A stretch of 64,000 nt of DNA from Amycolatopsis sp. CA-128772 (GCF_002904295.1 NZ_PPHG01000027.1:105198-169197); one strand, 5' to 3'; counted from the first letter of the stretch, positions 1 to 9,188 are shown. Program-made: numbers and translations. The notes: a model not told the origin generated them from the sequence alone.

Positions 1-184
1 GTCACGGGGACCTCCGTGTCGGGTGTGGATGACCGCGCCCGACCAGCACACCCGGAGCCCCGGCGCCCGGTCAGCTCGGCGCGGCCGGGCTGACCGAGGT
101 CGGTGCCGGGGTGCCGGGGTGTGCTTTCCTGGCAGCGATCTTCCGCGCCGAACACGAGGTGCTTGACCGGCCGGGGCGTGAGGC

Positions 185-475
185 CTACTGCGGCCGGGGT
201 TTCGCGGCGGGCTGGCGCGTGTTGTGATCGCGGATGACACGGATGTTGTGGTCGTCCAGGACTTCGGCGTGGCGGCCGTCGTCGGGTACGTACACGAAGG
301 CAGACGGATCGTCGATGTTACTGGTGGTGAAGCAGAGCATGTAGTGGGGGCCTGCGGTGCGGGAGTCGCTGCAGATCTTCTTGGCGTCAGCGACGCTGAC
401 GCGCCAGAGCACCCGCTGGCGGGCCGGGGTGGTGTGTTTGCTGACGATGCACACCAGCGCTTCGTCAGATGGCAC
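185..475 (-). CDS. hypothetical protein, 96 aa
   Basis: I do not recognise the family. It encodes a small soluble protein with no membrane segment and a mixed-charge composition; a stretch reading AFVYVPDDGRHAEVLDDHNI suggests a compact alpha/beta fold. It is the last gene of a minus-strand series starting near 6.9 kb and lies 30 bp after the 180-residue gene upstream, so it probably belongs to the same transcript. The ATG follows a purine-rich AAAGGA-like ribosome site. Confidence 0.55.
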   Translation of the reverse strand: MPSDEALVCIVSKHTTPARQRVLWRVSVADAKKICSDSRTAGPHYMLCFTTSNIDDPSAFVYVPDDGRHAEVLDDHNIRVIRDHNTRQPAAKPRPQ

Positions 476-505
476 GGGAGTGTCCTTTCCGGATTGGGCG
501 GATCG

Positions 506-1048
506 TCAGGAGAGGGTCCGCGGCGGCGCGGTGACCGGGCGGATGCGCAGCGGCGGTGTGAGCAGGTAGCAGGCGGCGGGGTGGCCGTGGAGGGTGACGA
601 CGTCGTAGCGGGTCAGCCAGACCGCATGCCAGGGCTCGGCGGGGGCGCCGAGGCGCCAGTCGACGTCCGCGCCATGGACGGCGTCGGCGTCGATCTTGTG
701 GGCGCTGGCGCGGTAGTGGCTGCGGCGCCCGGCGACCATCGGGCAGGCCGTGCTCGTGTAGGCGGCGCACAGCGGATGCAGTCCAGGCTCGGTGCTGGCG
801 CTGCGGGCCAGGTCGGACTCGCGCATGAGCAGGACCAGGCGGTCGCCGAGGGCACGGCCGCAGACACCGCAGAGCCGCCTGTGGATGGCCATGTGGGTCT
901 TGGCGGCATCGACCGCGCCGATCAGATACCGGCCATCGGCGGTTCGGGGCGTCACCCAGGGAACGATGAGGCCACCGAGGACAGGCAAGCCGGCCAGAGC
1001 AGCGGGAATCGGTGGCGTCGTCTCTGCGGAGTCAGGGCAGGAGGACAT
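506..1048 (-). CDS. hypothetical protein with a CxxC pair, 180 aa
   Basis: The frame stays open further upstream, but the upstream part is arginine/leucine-rich read-through. The ATG at 1048 (MSSCPDSAE) has a good GGGAAGG ribosome site and is the likely start. A CGVCG motif near residue 60 and later Cys/His residues suggest one metal site or a structural disulphide. The rest reads like a soluble protein that appears beside amidotransferase-type genes in actinomycete plasmids. It lies just after the amidotransferase gene and is probably cotranscribed. Function unknown. Confidence 0.55.
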   Translation of the reverse strand: MSSCPDSAETTPPIPAALAGLPVLGGLIVPWVTPRTADGRYLIGAVDAAKTHMAIHRRLCGVCGRALGDRLVLLMRESDLARSASTEPGLHPLCAAYTSTACPMVAGRRSHYRASAHKIDADAVHGADVDWRLGAPAEPWHAVWLTRYDVVTLHGHPAACYLLTPPLRIRPVTAPPRTLS

Positions 1049-1116
1049 GGCGGTCCCTTCCCGCCGGGCGCGGCCGCATGCGTCGCGCCCGGCGAGTTTG
1101 TCGAAGAGCGCGTGGA

Positions 1117-1926
1117 TCAGGCGTTGAGGGCGAGGTCCTCGACGGCGCAGACGCAGTCGTCGAGGTCCTCGCCGCAGCGGAAGCAGGAGACTCCGGCGAG
1201 CAACCGGTAGCACCAGGAGGAACAGGGCTGGTTGTCGGCGCCGCAGAAGGGACACGCGCCGCACGCGAGGCACATCCCGGTTTCAGGGTCGACGGCGTCG
1301 GACACGCCGCAGTAGTGACAGCCGTCGTCCAGGCCCCACCACGCGGCATAGCCGGGGCGACGGTCGAGATAGTCGTGGTTGGAGTACCAGACCTGGTTGT
1401 CCCAGTATCCGGCGCGCTCGTTGAACAGGTAGCCGTGGTCGGGGTAGCGCGGGTTGACGGTCAGGATGACCAGCTTGTTGGACGCGCCGAGCCAGGACTC
1501 GATGCGCCGCCGGGTCGCCGGGCGATCGAGGGCGAGGAACGGCTTCGAAGAGAAGATGTCGTCGGCTGCGATGCGGGTGTCCGACCGCGGATCACATCGC
1601 GACGGGTGAGCTTTCTTCGGCAGGATTCCGTTGTGGGCCAGAACGGTGCGGGGGTCGCCGCCGATCGGGAACGGGTGGATGTTGTCCTCGGTGACGGTGC
1701 CGTGGGTGGCGTAGCGGCTGTGGAACAGCGCGGGCTTCTCGGGGTACAGGCCGCGCAGGGCGGCGAACTCGTCGATGACGGCGGCGGCGTTCATGCCGCG
1801 GCCGGTGATGATGCGGTCGGCGGCGACGATGGCGTAGCCGTGGCCGTCGTTGTTGTGCACCGCGCCGTTGGCCAGGGCGGTGGTGTCGGGCTCGACGCGC
1901 GCGGGAAGGTAGGTCAGCATGCACAT
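1117..1926 (-). CDS. class II glutamine amidotransferase-like protein with C-terminal zinc ribbons
   Basis: The protein begins Met-Cys-Met-Leu-Thr. After Met removal, Cys becomes the N-terminal nucleophile expected of an Ntn-type class II glutaminase. Supporting motifs are NNDGHGYAI, FHSRYATHG and LAHNGIL, matching the substrate-binding strands and the HNG of this family. The last about 70 residues carry CHYCG, CLACGACPFCG and CFRCGEDLDDCVC, probably zinc ribbons. The ATG at 1924-1926 overlaps the end of the amidoligase gene by 13 bp, so the two are translationally coupled. Its likely role is to release ammonia from glutamine for the neighbouring ligase. At 269 aa it is short and has no synthase domain of its own, as expected for a two-gene amidation system. 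The family assignment is firm; the substrate is unknown. Confidence 0.75.
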   Translation of the reverse strand: MCMLTYLPARVEPDTTALANGAVHNNDGHGYAIVAADRIITGRGMNAAAVIDEFAALRGLYPEKPALFHSRYATHGTVTEDNIHPFPIGGDPRTVLAHNGILPKKAHPSRCDPRSDTRIAADDIFSSKPFLALDRPATRRRIESWLGASNKLVILTVNPRYPDHGYLFNERAGYWDNQVWYSNHDYLDRRPGYAAWWGLDDGCHYCGVSDAVDPETGMCLACGACPFCGADNQPCSSWCYRLLAGVSCFRCGEDLDDCVCAVEDLALNA

Positions 1927-3215
1927 GCGAGGTTCTCCAGTTCGTCGGTGAGCGGCGCGTACTGCGGGTGGGTCAGCAGCCACTGGGTGAAGGCGGCCCA
2001 GGTCCACCCGCCGGCCTGGGTGATGTCGGGGATGGTGAGGTCGCGGGTGTAGGCGACGGAGGCGTCGGCGAAGGCGAGGGCGGCCTGCACGTGCTGGATG
2101 TCAAGGCTGGAGGCGAAGACCCGCAGTTCGAAGGTCTCCTCGGGCTGGGTGTTGATGGCGGAGCCGCGCGGCCAGTAGTACTTGCCCTTGCAGGCGTCTT
2201 TGATGTTGTCGCGCTCGGAGTCGCGGAACGCGGCGTAGCCGCTGGAGCGGCGGGCGAGGGTCTGGACGTCGTCGGCGTTGCGGTAGACGAACTTCATCCA
2301 CCGGAACACGTGACAGGGCCCGGCGAAGGCAGCGCGGCTGATGTGGACGTGCAACCCGTTGCCGTCGCCGCTGCAGCCGGCGAGATCGAGCGTCTCGAGA
2401 AGATGCCAGGGAAAGGAGTCCAGCGCCCAGCGGTAGGCCATTGGGTGGGTGACGAGCTCGAACCCGTAGCCGATGCTGCTGTCTTCTTTGAGGTAGCCGA
2501 GGCCATCGAGGGTGTCGACGGTGTCGTTGATGCGGTCGGACAGGTGCCCGCGTGGGACGTTGATTTCCAGTTCGAAGCCGAGGTAGCGGGGGCCGATGCC
2601 GTGGAAGACCGGTCGCGGCTTGTACCAGTAGTCGTGCAGGTCCTCGTAGTCGTCTTGGTCGACGATGTCGTGGTCGTCGCAGTAGTTTCCGCTGTCGATG
2701 AGGGTGGTGCAGTTGCGGCATTCCCAGTAGTCGAGCCGGTGTGCGCACTCGTGGCACATGTCGCGGCCGGACTCGGTGTCGCGCAGGCCGTCGTCGTAGA
2801 GGTCGCAGTAGTCGCAGAGGTCGAAAACCTGGGCGCAGGGCGAGCACAGCCGGCGGTCGTCGGTGGCGTAGAGCGGTTCGTGCAGTCGCAGCGGCACAAG
2901 ACACGTGCAGTGGCCGCACGTATAAGACTCGTCGGTCTCGTCGATGGCGTGCGTCCGGCACAGGTAGCCGTTGCGGATGAGGATGTCGCACTGATCGCAG
3001 GTGCGATAGCGGCCGGCGCGCTCACAGAAGTCGCAGATCCGCCCATCGTCGTCGGTGGCCGAGGTGACTTCGGTGATCTGCCCGCATCCGCTGCACTGGT
3101 GCAAAGCGAGGACGCAACCCTCGCAGTAGACGATTCCGGGCGTGAGGTGGAATGGCGTCGGGGTTGCGTTGCCGCAGTCGCCGCAGCGGACGATGTCGTC
3201 GACAGGTGTGGTCAT
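1914..3215 (-). CDS. GS-fold amidoligase with N-terminal multi-CxxC zinc-binding region
   Basis: Residues 1-185 carry at least ten CxxC pairs (C11/C14, C31/C34, C41/C44, C61/C64, C73/C76, C124/C127, C134/C137, C154/C157, C166/C169), a large array of zinc ribbons. Residues 205-433 show the signatures of the glutamine-synthetase-like amidoligase family: GFELE at 213-217, GFELVTHP at 251-258, GLHVHIS at 287-293 and a late FELRVF. Members form amide bonds with ATP, and their genes commonly sit beside class II amidotransferases, as here (13-bp overlap with the downstream gene). The zinc array suggests recognition of a protein or nucleic-acid partner. The target could be a protein, a lipid or a small metabolite; the sequence does not say which. 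The ATG follows an AAAGGCC-type site. Confidence 0.75.
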   Translation of the reverse strand: MTTPVDDIVRCGDCGNATPTPFHLTPGIVYCEGCVLALHQCSGCGQITEVTSATDDDGRICDFCERAGRYRTCDQCDILIRNGYLCRTHAIDETDESYTCGHCTCLVPLRLHEPLYATDDRRLCSPCAQVFDLCDYCDLYDDGLRDTESGRDMCHECAHRLDYWECRNCTTLIDSGNYCDDHDIVDQDDYEDLHDYWYKPRPVFHGIGPRYLGFELEINVPRGHLSDRINDTVDTLDGLGYLKEDSSIGYGFELVTHPMAYRWALDSFPWHLLETLDLAGCSGDGNGLHVHISRAAFAGPCHVFRWMKFVYRNADDVQTLARRSSGYAAFRDSERDNIKDACKGKYYWPRGSAINTQPEETFELRVFASSLDIQHVQAALAFADASVAYTRDLTIPDITQAGGWTWAAFTQWLLTHPQYAPLTDELENLACAC

Positions 3216-3796
3216 GGCGGATGGCCTTTCGCTCCGTAGACGTGAAAAGCGCCCCTCCCGGCGGGAAACCGAGAGGGCCGCATGGACGAAGGGAGGGCCG
3301 GTAGCGCGGTGTTGGGTGTTCGGCGCGCACCGCGCTACCGGCCCTCGGGGACGGTGTCCCGGTCGGGTAGGGAAGCCCCGGACGGGACACCGAGCGGAGA
3401 AGCATCAGCAGGCTGATCCGCGTATTGCGGTTCGTCGCCTGTGGACGGTCGTCGTTGTCGCTTTGGTGGCCTCCTGGGCCTCGTCGGTGTGCGGGACGCG
3501 ACGCGGTCGAGCGCCCGCGGGCCCGGGGCGTGAAGCCCGGCGGCGCTCGTCCGGCCGGTGTGAACCGGCGGTCACGGACGCGCGTGTGCGCGATGCGGCG
3601 GCGCCGGTTCACCCGCGCCGGAGTGGCCGGGCGCCGGGTTCAGGCGCCCCGGGACCGGGGGTGCTGTGCTCTCGATGGCCTGCACGGCCGACGGTGCCGG
3701 GGTCGCCCTCGCCCTGCGTGGATTCCGATGTCCTGGCCCAGCGCCGGTGCCGAAACGGGTGCGGCTATCGGCTGCTACGTAATAGTTTCTGTGTAA
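3216..3796. other. gene-poor leader region, 581 bp
   Basis: No convincing gene on either strand. It holds the perfect 19-bp inverted repeat described separately (3293-3346) and a second inverted repeat of 10 bp (CGGTGTCCCG at 3352-3361 with its complement at 3383-3392). The region is probably the promoter and leader of the amidoligase operon. Confidence 0.4.
3293..3346. repeat. perfect 19-bp inverted repeat in the amidoligase leader
   Basis: The left arm at 3293-3311 and right arm at 3328-3346 are exact reverse complements (19 of 19), separated by 16 bp. It lies about 80 bp upstream of the amidoligase start, so on the minus-strand transcript it would form a very stable leader hairpin. It could be an attenuator, a dyad operator or a replication-related dyad. 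No T-run follows in either direction, so a simple terminator is less likely. Confidence 0.6.
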
Positions 3797-3985
3797 CTAT
3801 TTCCGCCCTCGCAGGCGGACCGAGAGCGATGTGAGCAGCGTCGGGAGGAAGTACAGCAGGGTGATCGACCCGATCACGATGACGAAGATGCCGACGATGG
3901 TGATCGTCAGTTCGAGAAACTGCAGCGGCGCTGCAGACGCGGCGGGCGCGGTGTTCGTGCACGTGGACTCGAGAGCGGACTGCAT
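3797..3985 (-). CDS. small single-span membrane protein, 62 aa
   Basis: A short Ala/Thr-rich N-terminus containing one Cys is followed by one clear hydrophobic segment (about residues 27-52, ITIVGIFVIVIGSITLLYFL) and a short basic tail (SVRLRGRK). The ATG is preceded by an AAAGG-type site. It resembles the 86-aa membrane protein encoded at 5068-5328 in its layout of Thr/Pro/Ala N-terminus, single span and basic tail, so the two may be paralogous or functionally paired. Function unknown; possibly an actinomycete plasmid transfer accessory protein. Confidence 0.5.
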   Translation of the reverse strand: MQSALESTCTNTAPAASAAPLQFLELTITIVGIFVIVIGSITLLYFLPTLLTSLSVRLRGRK

Positions 3986-4043
3986 GCGACGGGCCTTTCG
4001 TCCCAGTGGGAGGTGGCGTCCATTCAGGAGCGTCGGATGTGGT

Positions 4044-4985
4044 TCAGACGTCGGGCGTGGACGTGGTCAGCTCGGTGCGCAATTCCTGGGAGATCTTGAA
4101 GAAGTCGGGGTCGACCGTGGCCGGGTCGATCCCGTTGCGGTGCATCGCGCGGATCAGCTGGCTGAGCTAAGTCGGCCGCGGGTCCTTCGCGAAGATCGCG
4201 GCGGCGGAAATGCCGTCGTGGCGCAAAAATGCCGTCGTGGCGGCCTGGGTGAGGTGAATACCTCGGAGGCGGAGACTGGAGAGGGCAGCCAGGAGGTCGG
4301 CGATCACGTGCTCGTCGGTCGGTATCTGGCCGCTGGCGGCGGCGGTGACGGCATCGTCGAGCCGGTCCAGGCGCTTGCGCAGGCGCGGGCGGTCGTCGGC
4401 GAGTTCTTCCTGCTGGACCTCGTCGGTGATCGGCTCGGCGAGGGCGGCGATGCGGCCGCGGGTGTCGGCGGGCGTGGGGAGGAACTGTTGCAGGAACTCG
4501 GTGCGGCTGGGGTAAACACGGTTGCCCAGGGCGATGACGTGCGTGGTCATGGGTGAGGTGGTGGGGTCGGTCAGAGTGCCAGTGTGGCTTTCGACTTCGT
4601 AGCACGACCATGTGACTCCGGGGGTGAAGCCGGGCAGGTGCAGCAGTTCGGTGTTGGTGAAGCCGTGGTCGTGCAGCCACTGGGTGAAGGTGGCCAGTTC
4701 CGTGCGGTAGGGCAGGTAGCCGGTGTCGGTGTTGTCGTGCACGACGGCGCCGATGAGGCGCATGACCGGCTTTTCGGAGAGCGCTTGCTGCAAGTAGGCG
4801 ACGACGTAGCGGGGATGGCGGACCACGGTGTCGAGGTCGAAGCGGTTGATCGGGCCCATGCGGGCGGTGCCGTCACCGCGGGCGGTGGCCGCGACCAGGA
4901 CGAGCGAGTCGTCGGGCACGTACCCCAGCGTGGCCGGGATCGCGGCGAGAAGGTCGGCATCGGACAGGAACATGGCTGCAGGCAT
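4044..4985 (-). pseudogene. DUF4192 family protein interrupted by an in-frame TAG
   Basis: The N-terminus (DADLLAAIPATLGYVPDDSL) is the classic opening of DUF4192, an actinobacterial family of unknown function. The reading frame stops at TAG 4167-4169, but the same frame continues for 40 more codons (LSQLIRAMHRNGIDPATVD...) to a TGA at 4044-4046. Those codons align with the C-terminus of the intact DUF4192 gene at 62518-63555 (LPRLLLEMLDRCVPP). The homologue has Gln or Pro around this point, so a CAG to TAG change is plausible. Relative to that paralogue, about 35 residues also seem to be missing before the stop. The start is taken at ATG 4985, which has a GAGG site. It is either a pseudogene or a slightly shortened protein. 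Confidence 0.65.
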
Positions 4986-5067
4986 CGGAAACCTCACGAG
5001 GGATCGGCGGGTTGGCGCGTGGCGGGCAGGGACGGCGGCGCGTGTGAGGCGTTGTGCGGCTACCGGG

Positions 5068-5328
5068 CTACGGCTTCGGCGGCGTCGGCCTGGTGCTGCC
5101 TTCCGCCCTTTCGGCGTCGCGCCTGGCTTTCGCGCGCACGCGTTCGATGACTGCTTCGCCCAGCGCGCCGAGGAATCCGATGAGCGTGAGCCCGAGCCAG
5201 CAGCCGAGGTAGATGCCGACGAAGGTGAGGCTGAGCTGGACGAGCTGCGAGAACGTGATGGTGAAGAAGGCTTCAGAGGTGAAGGCAGATGAGTTCGGTG
5301 TGGGCGTGCAATGATTTGTTCCCTTCAC
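5068..5328 (-). CDS. small membrane protein, 86 aa, coupled to the upstream gene
   Basis: The GTG start at 5326-5328 overlaps the TGA of the upstream gene in a GTGA arrangement, which fixes the start better than any ribosome site. The protein has a short Thr/Pro/Ser N-terminus, two adjacent hydrophobic stretches (LVQLSLTFVGIYLGCWLGLT and LIGFLGALGEAVI) and a charged tail (ERVRAKARRDAERAEG). It is likely an inner-membrane accessory protein, similar in style to the 62-aa protein at 3797-3985. Function unknown. Confidence 0.55.
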   Translation of the reverse strand: MKGTNHCTPTPNSSAFTSEAFFTITFSQLVQLSLTFVGIYLGCWLGLTLIGFLGALGEAVIERVRAKARRDAERAEGSTRPTPPKP

Positions 5329-5840
5329 GGGGTTGTACGGTCGCGCCGGGTCGAGCGGGGGTCGGTGTGCTCGGTGACGTACCGGATCAAAGGCGCGACC
5401 GGCCGGGGACGGTCCTGCGCCAGCAGCGTCAAGGCCGCGCGGGAGGTGTCGTCCGATCGGTGCGTGGCGGCGTCGGCCTCGTTCCACAACCAGCCGTCGA
5501 AGAAGTACCGGCCGCCGGAGTCCGGCCGAATACGGTCGATGTGGGGCGTGCTCGTCGGATCGTCGGGATTGACCGCGGCGTCGTCGATGACGAGCAGGTC
5601 AGCGCCGTCCCAGCGGAACCTCAGGTGGTCGGAGGTGGCTTCCACGGTGATGGCGACCCATTCGGCGGCCACTCGCCGAAACCGGGGTCTCACCGTGTAG
5701 AACCGTTGGCCCTTATCAGTTTCGGCGATCAGCTGCGGTTCACCGAGCTGTGCGGGGAAGGCGGGCTGGTCATCCCCACTGACGAGCTGTTCGTCTGCGC
5801 GGACGTCGGCGTGGCAGTGCTGAAGCACGTCCTCGGACAT
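5325..5840 (-). CDS. hypothetical protein, 171 aa
   Basis: The ATG at 5838-5840 has a GAGG ribosome site eight bases upstream. The protein is soluble with an acidic N-terminal third and no recognised catalytic motif. The central part (FYTVRPRFRRVAAEWVAITV) looks like beta strands. It sits between the prim-pol gene and the 86-aa membrane protein, with which it is translationally coupled. Such genes are common in actinomycete plasmid backbones. I do not recognise a family. Confidence 0.5.
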   Translation of the reverse strand: MSEDVLQHCHADVRADEQLVSGDDQPAFPAQLGEPQLIAETDKGQRFYTVRPRFRRVAAEWVAITVEATSDHLRFRWDGADLLVIDDAAVNPDDPTSTPHIDRIRPDSGGRYFFDGWLWNEADAATHRSDDTSRAALTLLAQDRPRPVAPLIRYVTEHTDPRSTRRDRTTP

Positions 5841-5947
5841 GGCGATCACCTCGTGTGTCTCATATGGACTGTGGCGTTGAGGAGTACGTCAGTTGTTCCG
5901 TTTTGTCTGTGGCCTAGCGGCTCTGCGAGATCGGCGCGTAGTCGCAC

Positions 5948-6937
5948 CTACGCGCGTGCGCGGCCGCGCGGCGGCGCTGGTCGGTCGGTGAGGATGCGCG
6001 GGTGTTTCCGTCCCTTGGCGATGCCGTCGCGGATGGTTCTGCTCAGCTCGGCGCGGTCGAAGTCGGCGACACCGAGGTGCCGGCGGGCAGCGTCGGTCAG
6101 GTGCTGGGTGATCGCGGCGGCACTGATCCAGTTGTTGCCGAGCAGCTCGCCGCAAGCGGCTGCGGCGGCGAACACCGTGATGTGGCGGTGCCCTTCGGTG
6201 GCGGTCGCGACGTTGCGGTACTCGGCGTCGAGGGCCGCCTGGACGTAGGCGGTGACCCGGCGGCTGGTCGCCGGAAGCGGCGAGGGCGGGGCCGCCTCCA
6301 GCGGTGGTGGAGGCAGCGGGGTGAGGGCGCTGACCAGCCAGCCAGGAAGGATCGCGACCGGCAGGTCCCCGGTGACGGTGTAGGGCACGGGCACGCCGTG
6401 GACGGTGGCGAGTGAGCCGGGCGCGGTGACAAGCGCGCCAGGGCCGCGGGTGTCGACGTGCCAGCCGAGTCCACGGCCACGCTCACCGACGGTGCTGCGC
6501 AGCCGCGACTCGGGCGGCCGGGAGAAGTACCGGTGCTCGCCGCCGCGCGGGGTCACGACGGTGAACGTGTCCACAGGGTCGGGCTCGCCGGCCAGCTGGG
6601 CCAGCAGCGCCAGGACGTCGCGGCCGTGGGCGACGCCGCGGCGCGCCCACGGCTCGGGGACCCGCCCGTGCGCCGCGTCGAGGTCCAGCACCAGCAGGCC
6701 CGCGGGCTCGCAGCTGATCCCGACATTGCATCTCGGGTGGCGGGTCCACCAGCGGCGGATGCGGCGGGGATCGCAGGTGGCCCGCTGTTGCCAGCGCTCG
6801 ATGGCGGGCTTCTTCCCGCGGGGGACGAGTGGGAACACCGGCCACCCGCGCTCGGCGGCCTCCAGCGCGGCGTGGAGGAGTTTGCCGGCGAAGGGCCGGG
6901 GACGGGCGATCGTGGCAGAGGTGACGATCGTGGTCAT
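5948..6937 (-). CDS. bifunctional DNA primase/polymerase (prim-pol) domain protein
   Basis: The N-terminal half carries the prim-pol signature used by actinomycete plasmids and ICEs to start replication: GWPVFPLVPRGKKP (about residues 31-44), NVGISCE, the acidic metal-binding LLVLDLD, TPRGGEHRYF and GWHVDTRGPGALVTAPGS. The C-terminal part (about 230-320) is a helical extension without an obvious helicase domain, so this is the short primase form. At 329 aa it is typical of Rep-type proteins in integrative plasmids. It stops with TAG and lies downstream of the ParB-like gene, supporting a replication/partition module. The family is confident; the role as replication initiator is inference. Confidence 0.8.
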   Translation of the reverse strand: MTTIVTSATIARPRPFAGKLLHAALEAAERGWPVFPLVPRGKKPAIERWQQRATCDPRRIRRWWTRHPRCNVGISCEPAGLLVLDLDAAHGRVPEPWARRGVAHGRDVLALLAQLAGEPDPVDTFTVVTPRGGEHRYFSRPPESRLRSTVGERGRGLGWHVDTRGPGALVTAPGSLATVHGVPVPYTVTGDLPVAILPGWLVSALTPLPPPPLEAAPPSPLPATSRRVTAYVQAALDAEYRNVATATEGHRHITVFAAAAACGELLGNNWISAAAITQHLTDAARRHLGVADFDRAELSRTIRDGIAKGRKHPRILTDRPAPPRGRARA

Positions 6938-7179
6938 GGCATCAGCTCGGCAGTTGCCAGGGCAGGACCAGGGGTGTCGTGGCGGTGCCGGCCGATGTCA
7001 GTGCGGGTGCGGTGGATGTGCTGGAAATTCGGTGGAAGATGTGGGTGCATTGGTGAAACTCCGTTCTGCGCCGCGAGAACGCTGAGCGGGCGTCGAGGAG
7101 GACAGCGACGGCAGGGGCGGGCCTGGCACGAGGTGTGCGGGCCCGCCCCTGTCCGGTGACATCGGGTGGTGTCGGCCGG

Positions 7180-9188
7180 CTAGCTCGCGGCTCCGGCCAG
7201 CTCCGCGGCGGCCGCGTCCGGATCGGCCGGAGCGCCGGTGCCCTCGGAGAGTTCCATCGCGACGTTGTTTCCCGGACCGCCCGCGCTCTCGCTTTGGCAG
7301 TCGTGGGTCGCGTCGTTGATCCCGGCGCTGAGGTGCGACCCGTCGTCGCCCGGCTCAGCCGGGCCGGAGTCATCGGTGGTACCGGCATCGAGCACGTCGC
7401 CGTGCTGCTCAGCGGCGGTGTCGTTGGCCGCGTCGCTGGGGGTGGTCTCGCCGAGCGCCGCGGCGATGACGTCGCGCTCGCTCTGCGGTGTGATGATCAG
7501 CCGCTCGACGTCGGAGGCGGGATAGCCGGCTCCGACGAGCGCGGTCATGTATTCCTGCGCCGCCTGCAGGGCGTATCGCCATGCGTTGCGCGAGAGTGCG
7601 TCCTCCATCGCGCAGAAGGTGAGGAACATGTCGTACACGGTCGCCTTTGCCGGCGTGGGTGCTGTGGCGATCTTGTCGGACAGGTCGGTCACGGTGCTGC
7701 CGACGGGCAGGTCGAGCAGCTGTCGGGCGAGGGCGTGGTTCTGGTTGAATGCGCGGCGCAGCTCGTAGCCGCCGTGGGCCTTCTGCCGGGCGAGGAACAG
7801 CTGCGCGCCCTTGGGCGCGGTCTTGCGGAGCACGAATTCGGCCAGCCACGCACGTCGCGGCTTTTCAGAGGCGTCGATCAGCTCGTTGTTCTTGCGCACC
7901 CACCGGCGGATGATCCGCGCCTCGGTGCGGGCGCGATCGTCGGCGGCCAGCGCGGCCGGCGCGGCGGCGAGGTCGCTCTCCTCGCCCGCAGCGTCCGCAC
8001 TACCGCTGTCACCGGTGTCGGGCGTGCTGGCGGTGCGCGGGGTGAGATCAACACGGCCGTCCGGGGCGTGGCTGAGCGCGTGGCCGTGGGCGCGGAAGTC
8101 GGCGCAGCCGTAGACGGCCACCGGGATGGGGTCGCCGTTGTCGTCGTGGTGGTCGTCCTCGATCCAGGCGCCGTGGCCGGGGCAGGACGCGTGCTCCTCC
8201 GCGGTCAGCGCGGTGTGAGGCGCGTCCTCGGGGCTGGGGCGGAGCCGGTCGAGCGAGCGGGCGTCACCGTCGTAGGCCGACAGGGTGTCACCGAAGATCG
8301 CGACCTTGGCGGCGGTCAGCTCCCGGAAGAGCGTCGTGACCAGGATGGCGAGCCGCTGTGCAGCGGCGCGTTCGTCGCGCTTGGCCTGGGCGAACACTGG
8401 AAGTTGTTCGGCTCGGTGCGCGCGATGCGGATCAGTTCCTTGGCGGTCTCGCGGTCACCGGCCTTGTCGAACTCGGCGACCACCCCGGTCTGGACGAGGT
8501 CGAGGTCGAAGCGTTCGGCGGCCTTGAGAGCCAGCTCGCTCTTCCCGGCCTGCAGCACCTGCGTGACGTAGGCGGTGCCGTTCTTGCCGCGGGCGAGCTT
8601 GCGGGCGATCCCTGCGGGGGTGAGGTTGAATGCGGCCAGCTGATGGATGGCCCGGGCGGTGTCGGCGAGAGTCAGGGGTTCCCGGATGTCGTTCTCGTCC
8701 AGCTGGCGGACGATCCGCTGGATGGTGGCTTTGCGCTCGTCAGTCGGCGGTGGGGTCTTTATCCAGACTGGCAGCGTGACGCCTGCTTCGCGGGCGTTGT
8801 TGAACCGACGCTGGCCCTCGGTGATCATGACGATGCCGGTCTCGTAGTTGCGGTAGCCGTTGGCCGCGGTGTTGATGCCGTTGTTCTTAAAGTTCGCCGT
8901 GGTCGCCGGATCCGCGTCGGCGTTCTCGATGCGAACGTTGTCGGCCAGCAGCGCCTCGTCCGGGTTGATGTGGATGATGGTGTCGATCTCGGCGTCCCAC
9001 CGCGCGTGCAACGCCGCCAGTTCTTCCTCCGACAGCCCGACGAGCGGGTTGCCGCCGGGCGCCGCCTTCTCGATGTCGGCGGGTTCGGTGACGGCGCTGT
9101 CGAGGTCGGACGGTGCGAGTTCGACGACCGGTGTGGTGGTGTCGGTCTCGTCGGCGCGCTGGGTCGGCAGATCCATCGTGCTGGTCAC
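7180..9188 (-). pseudogene. ParB/Spo0J-like protein, frameshifted into two reading frames
   Basis: The N-terminal frame (from ATG 9188) encodes a ParB N-terminal nuclease-like fold with NVRIEN, EGQRRFNNAREAG and an HTH-like region (LADTARAIHQLAAFNLTPAG). The C-terminal frame (stop TAG 7180-7182) continues the protein from FAQAKRDERAAAQ, with an acidic, Ala/Asp-rich tail. The two overlap near 8396 at GAACCGAACAACTTCCAGTG; adding one base (CAGTG to CAGGTG) would give a continuous NNFQVFAQAK. Joined length is about 670 residues. ParB-like proteins of this size are usual on actinomycete plasmids and ICEs, where they aid partition or gene control. No ParA is visible nearby. Whether the lesion is real or a sequencing deletion cannot be judged here. 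Confidence 0.75.

Noticed and set aside
1968..3239. Plus-strand open frame opposite the amidoligase gene
   Set aside because: Gly/Val/Ala-rich low-information translation opposite a gene with conserved motifs.
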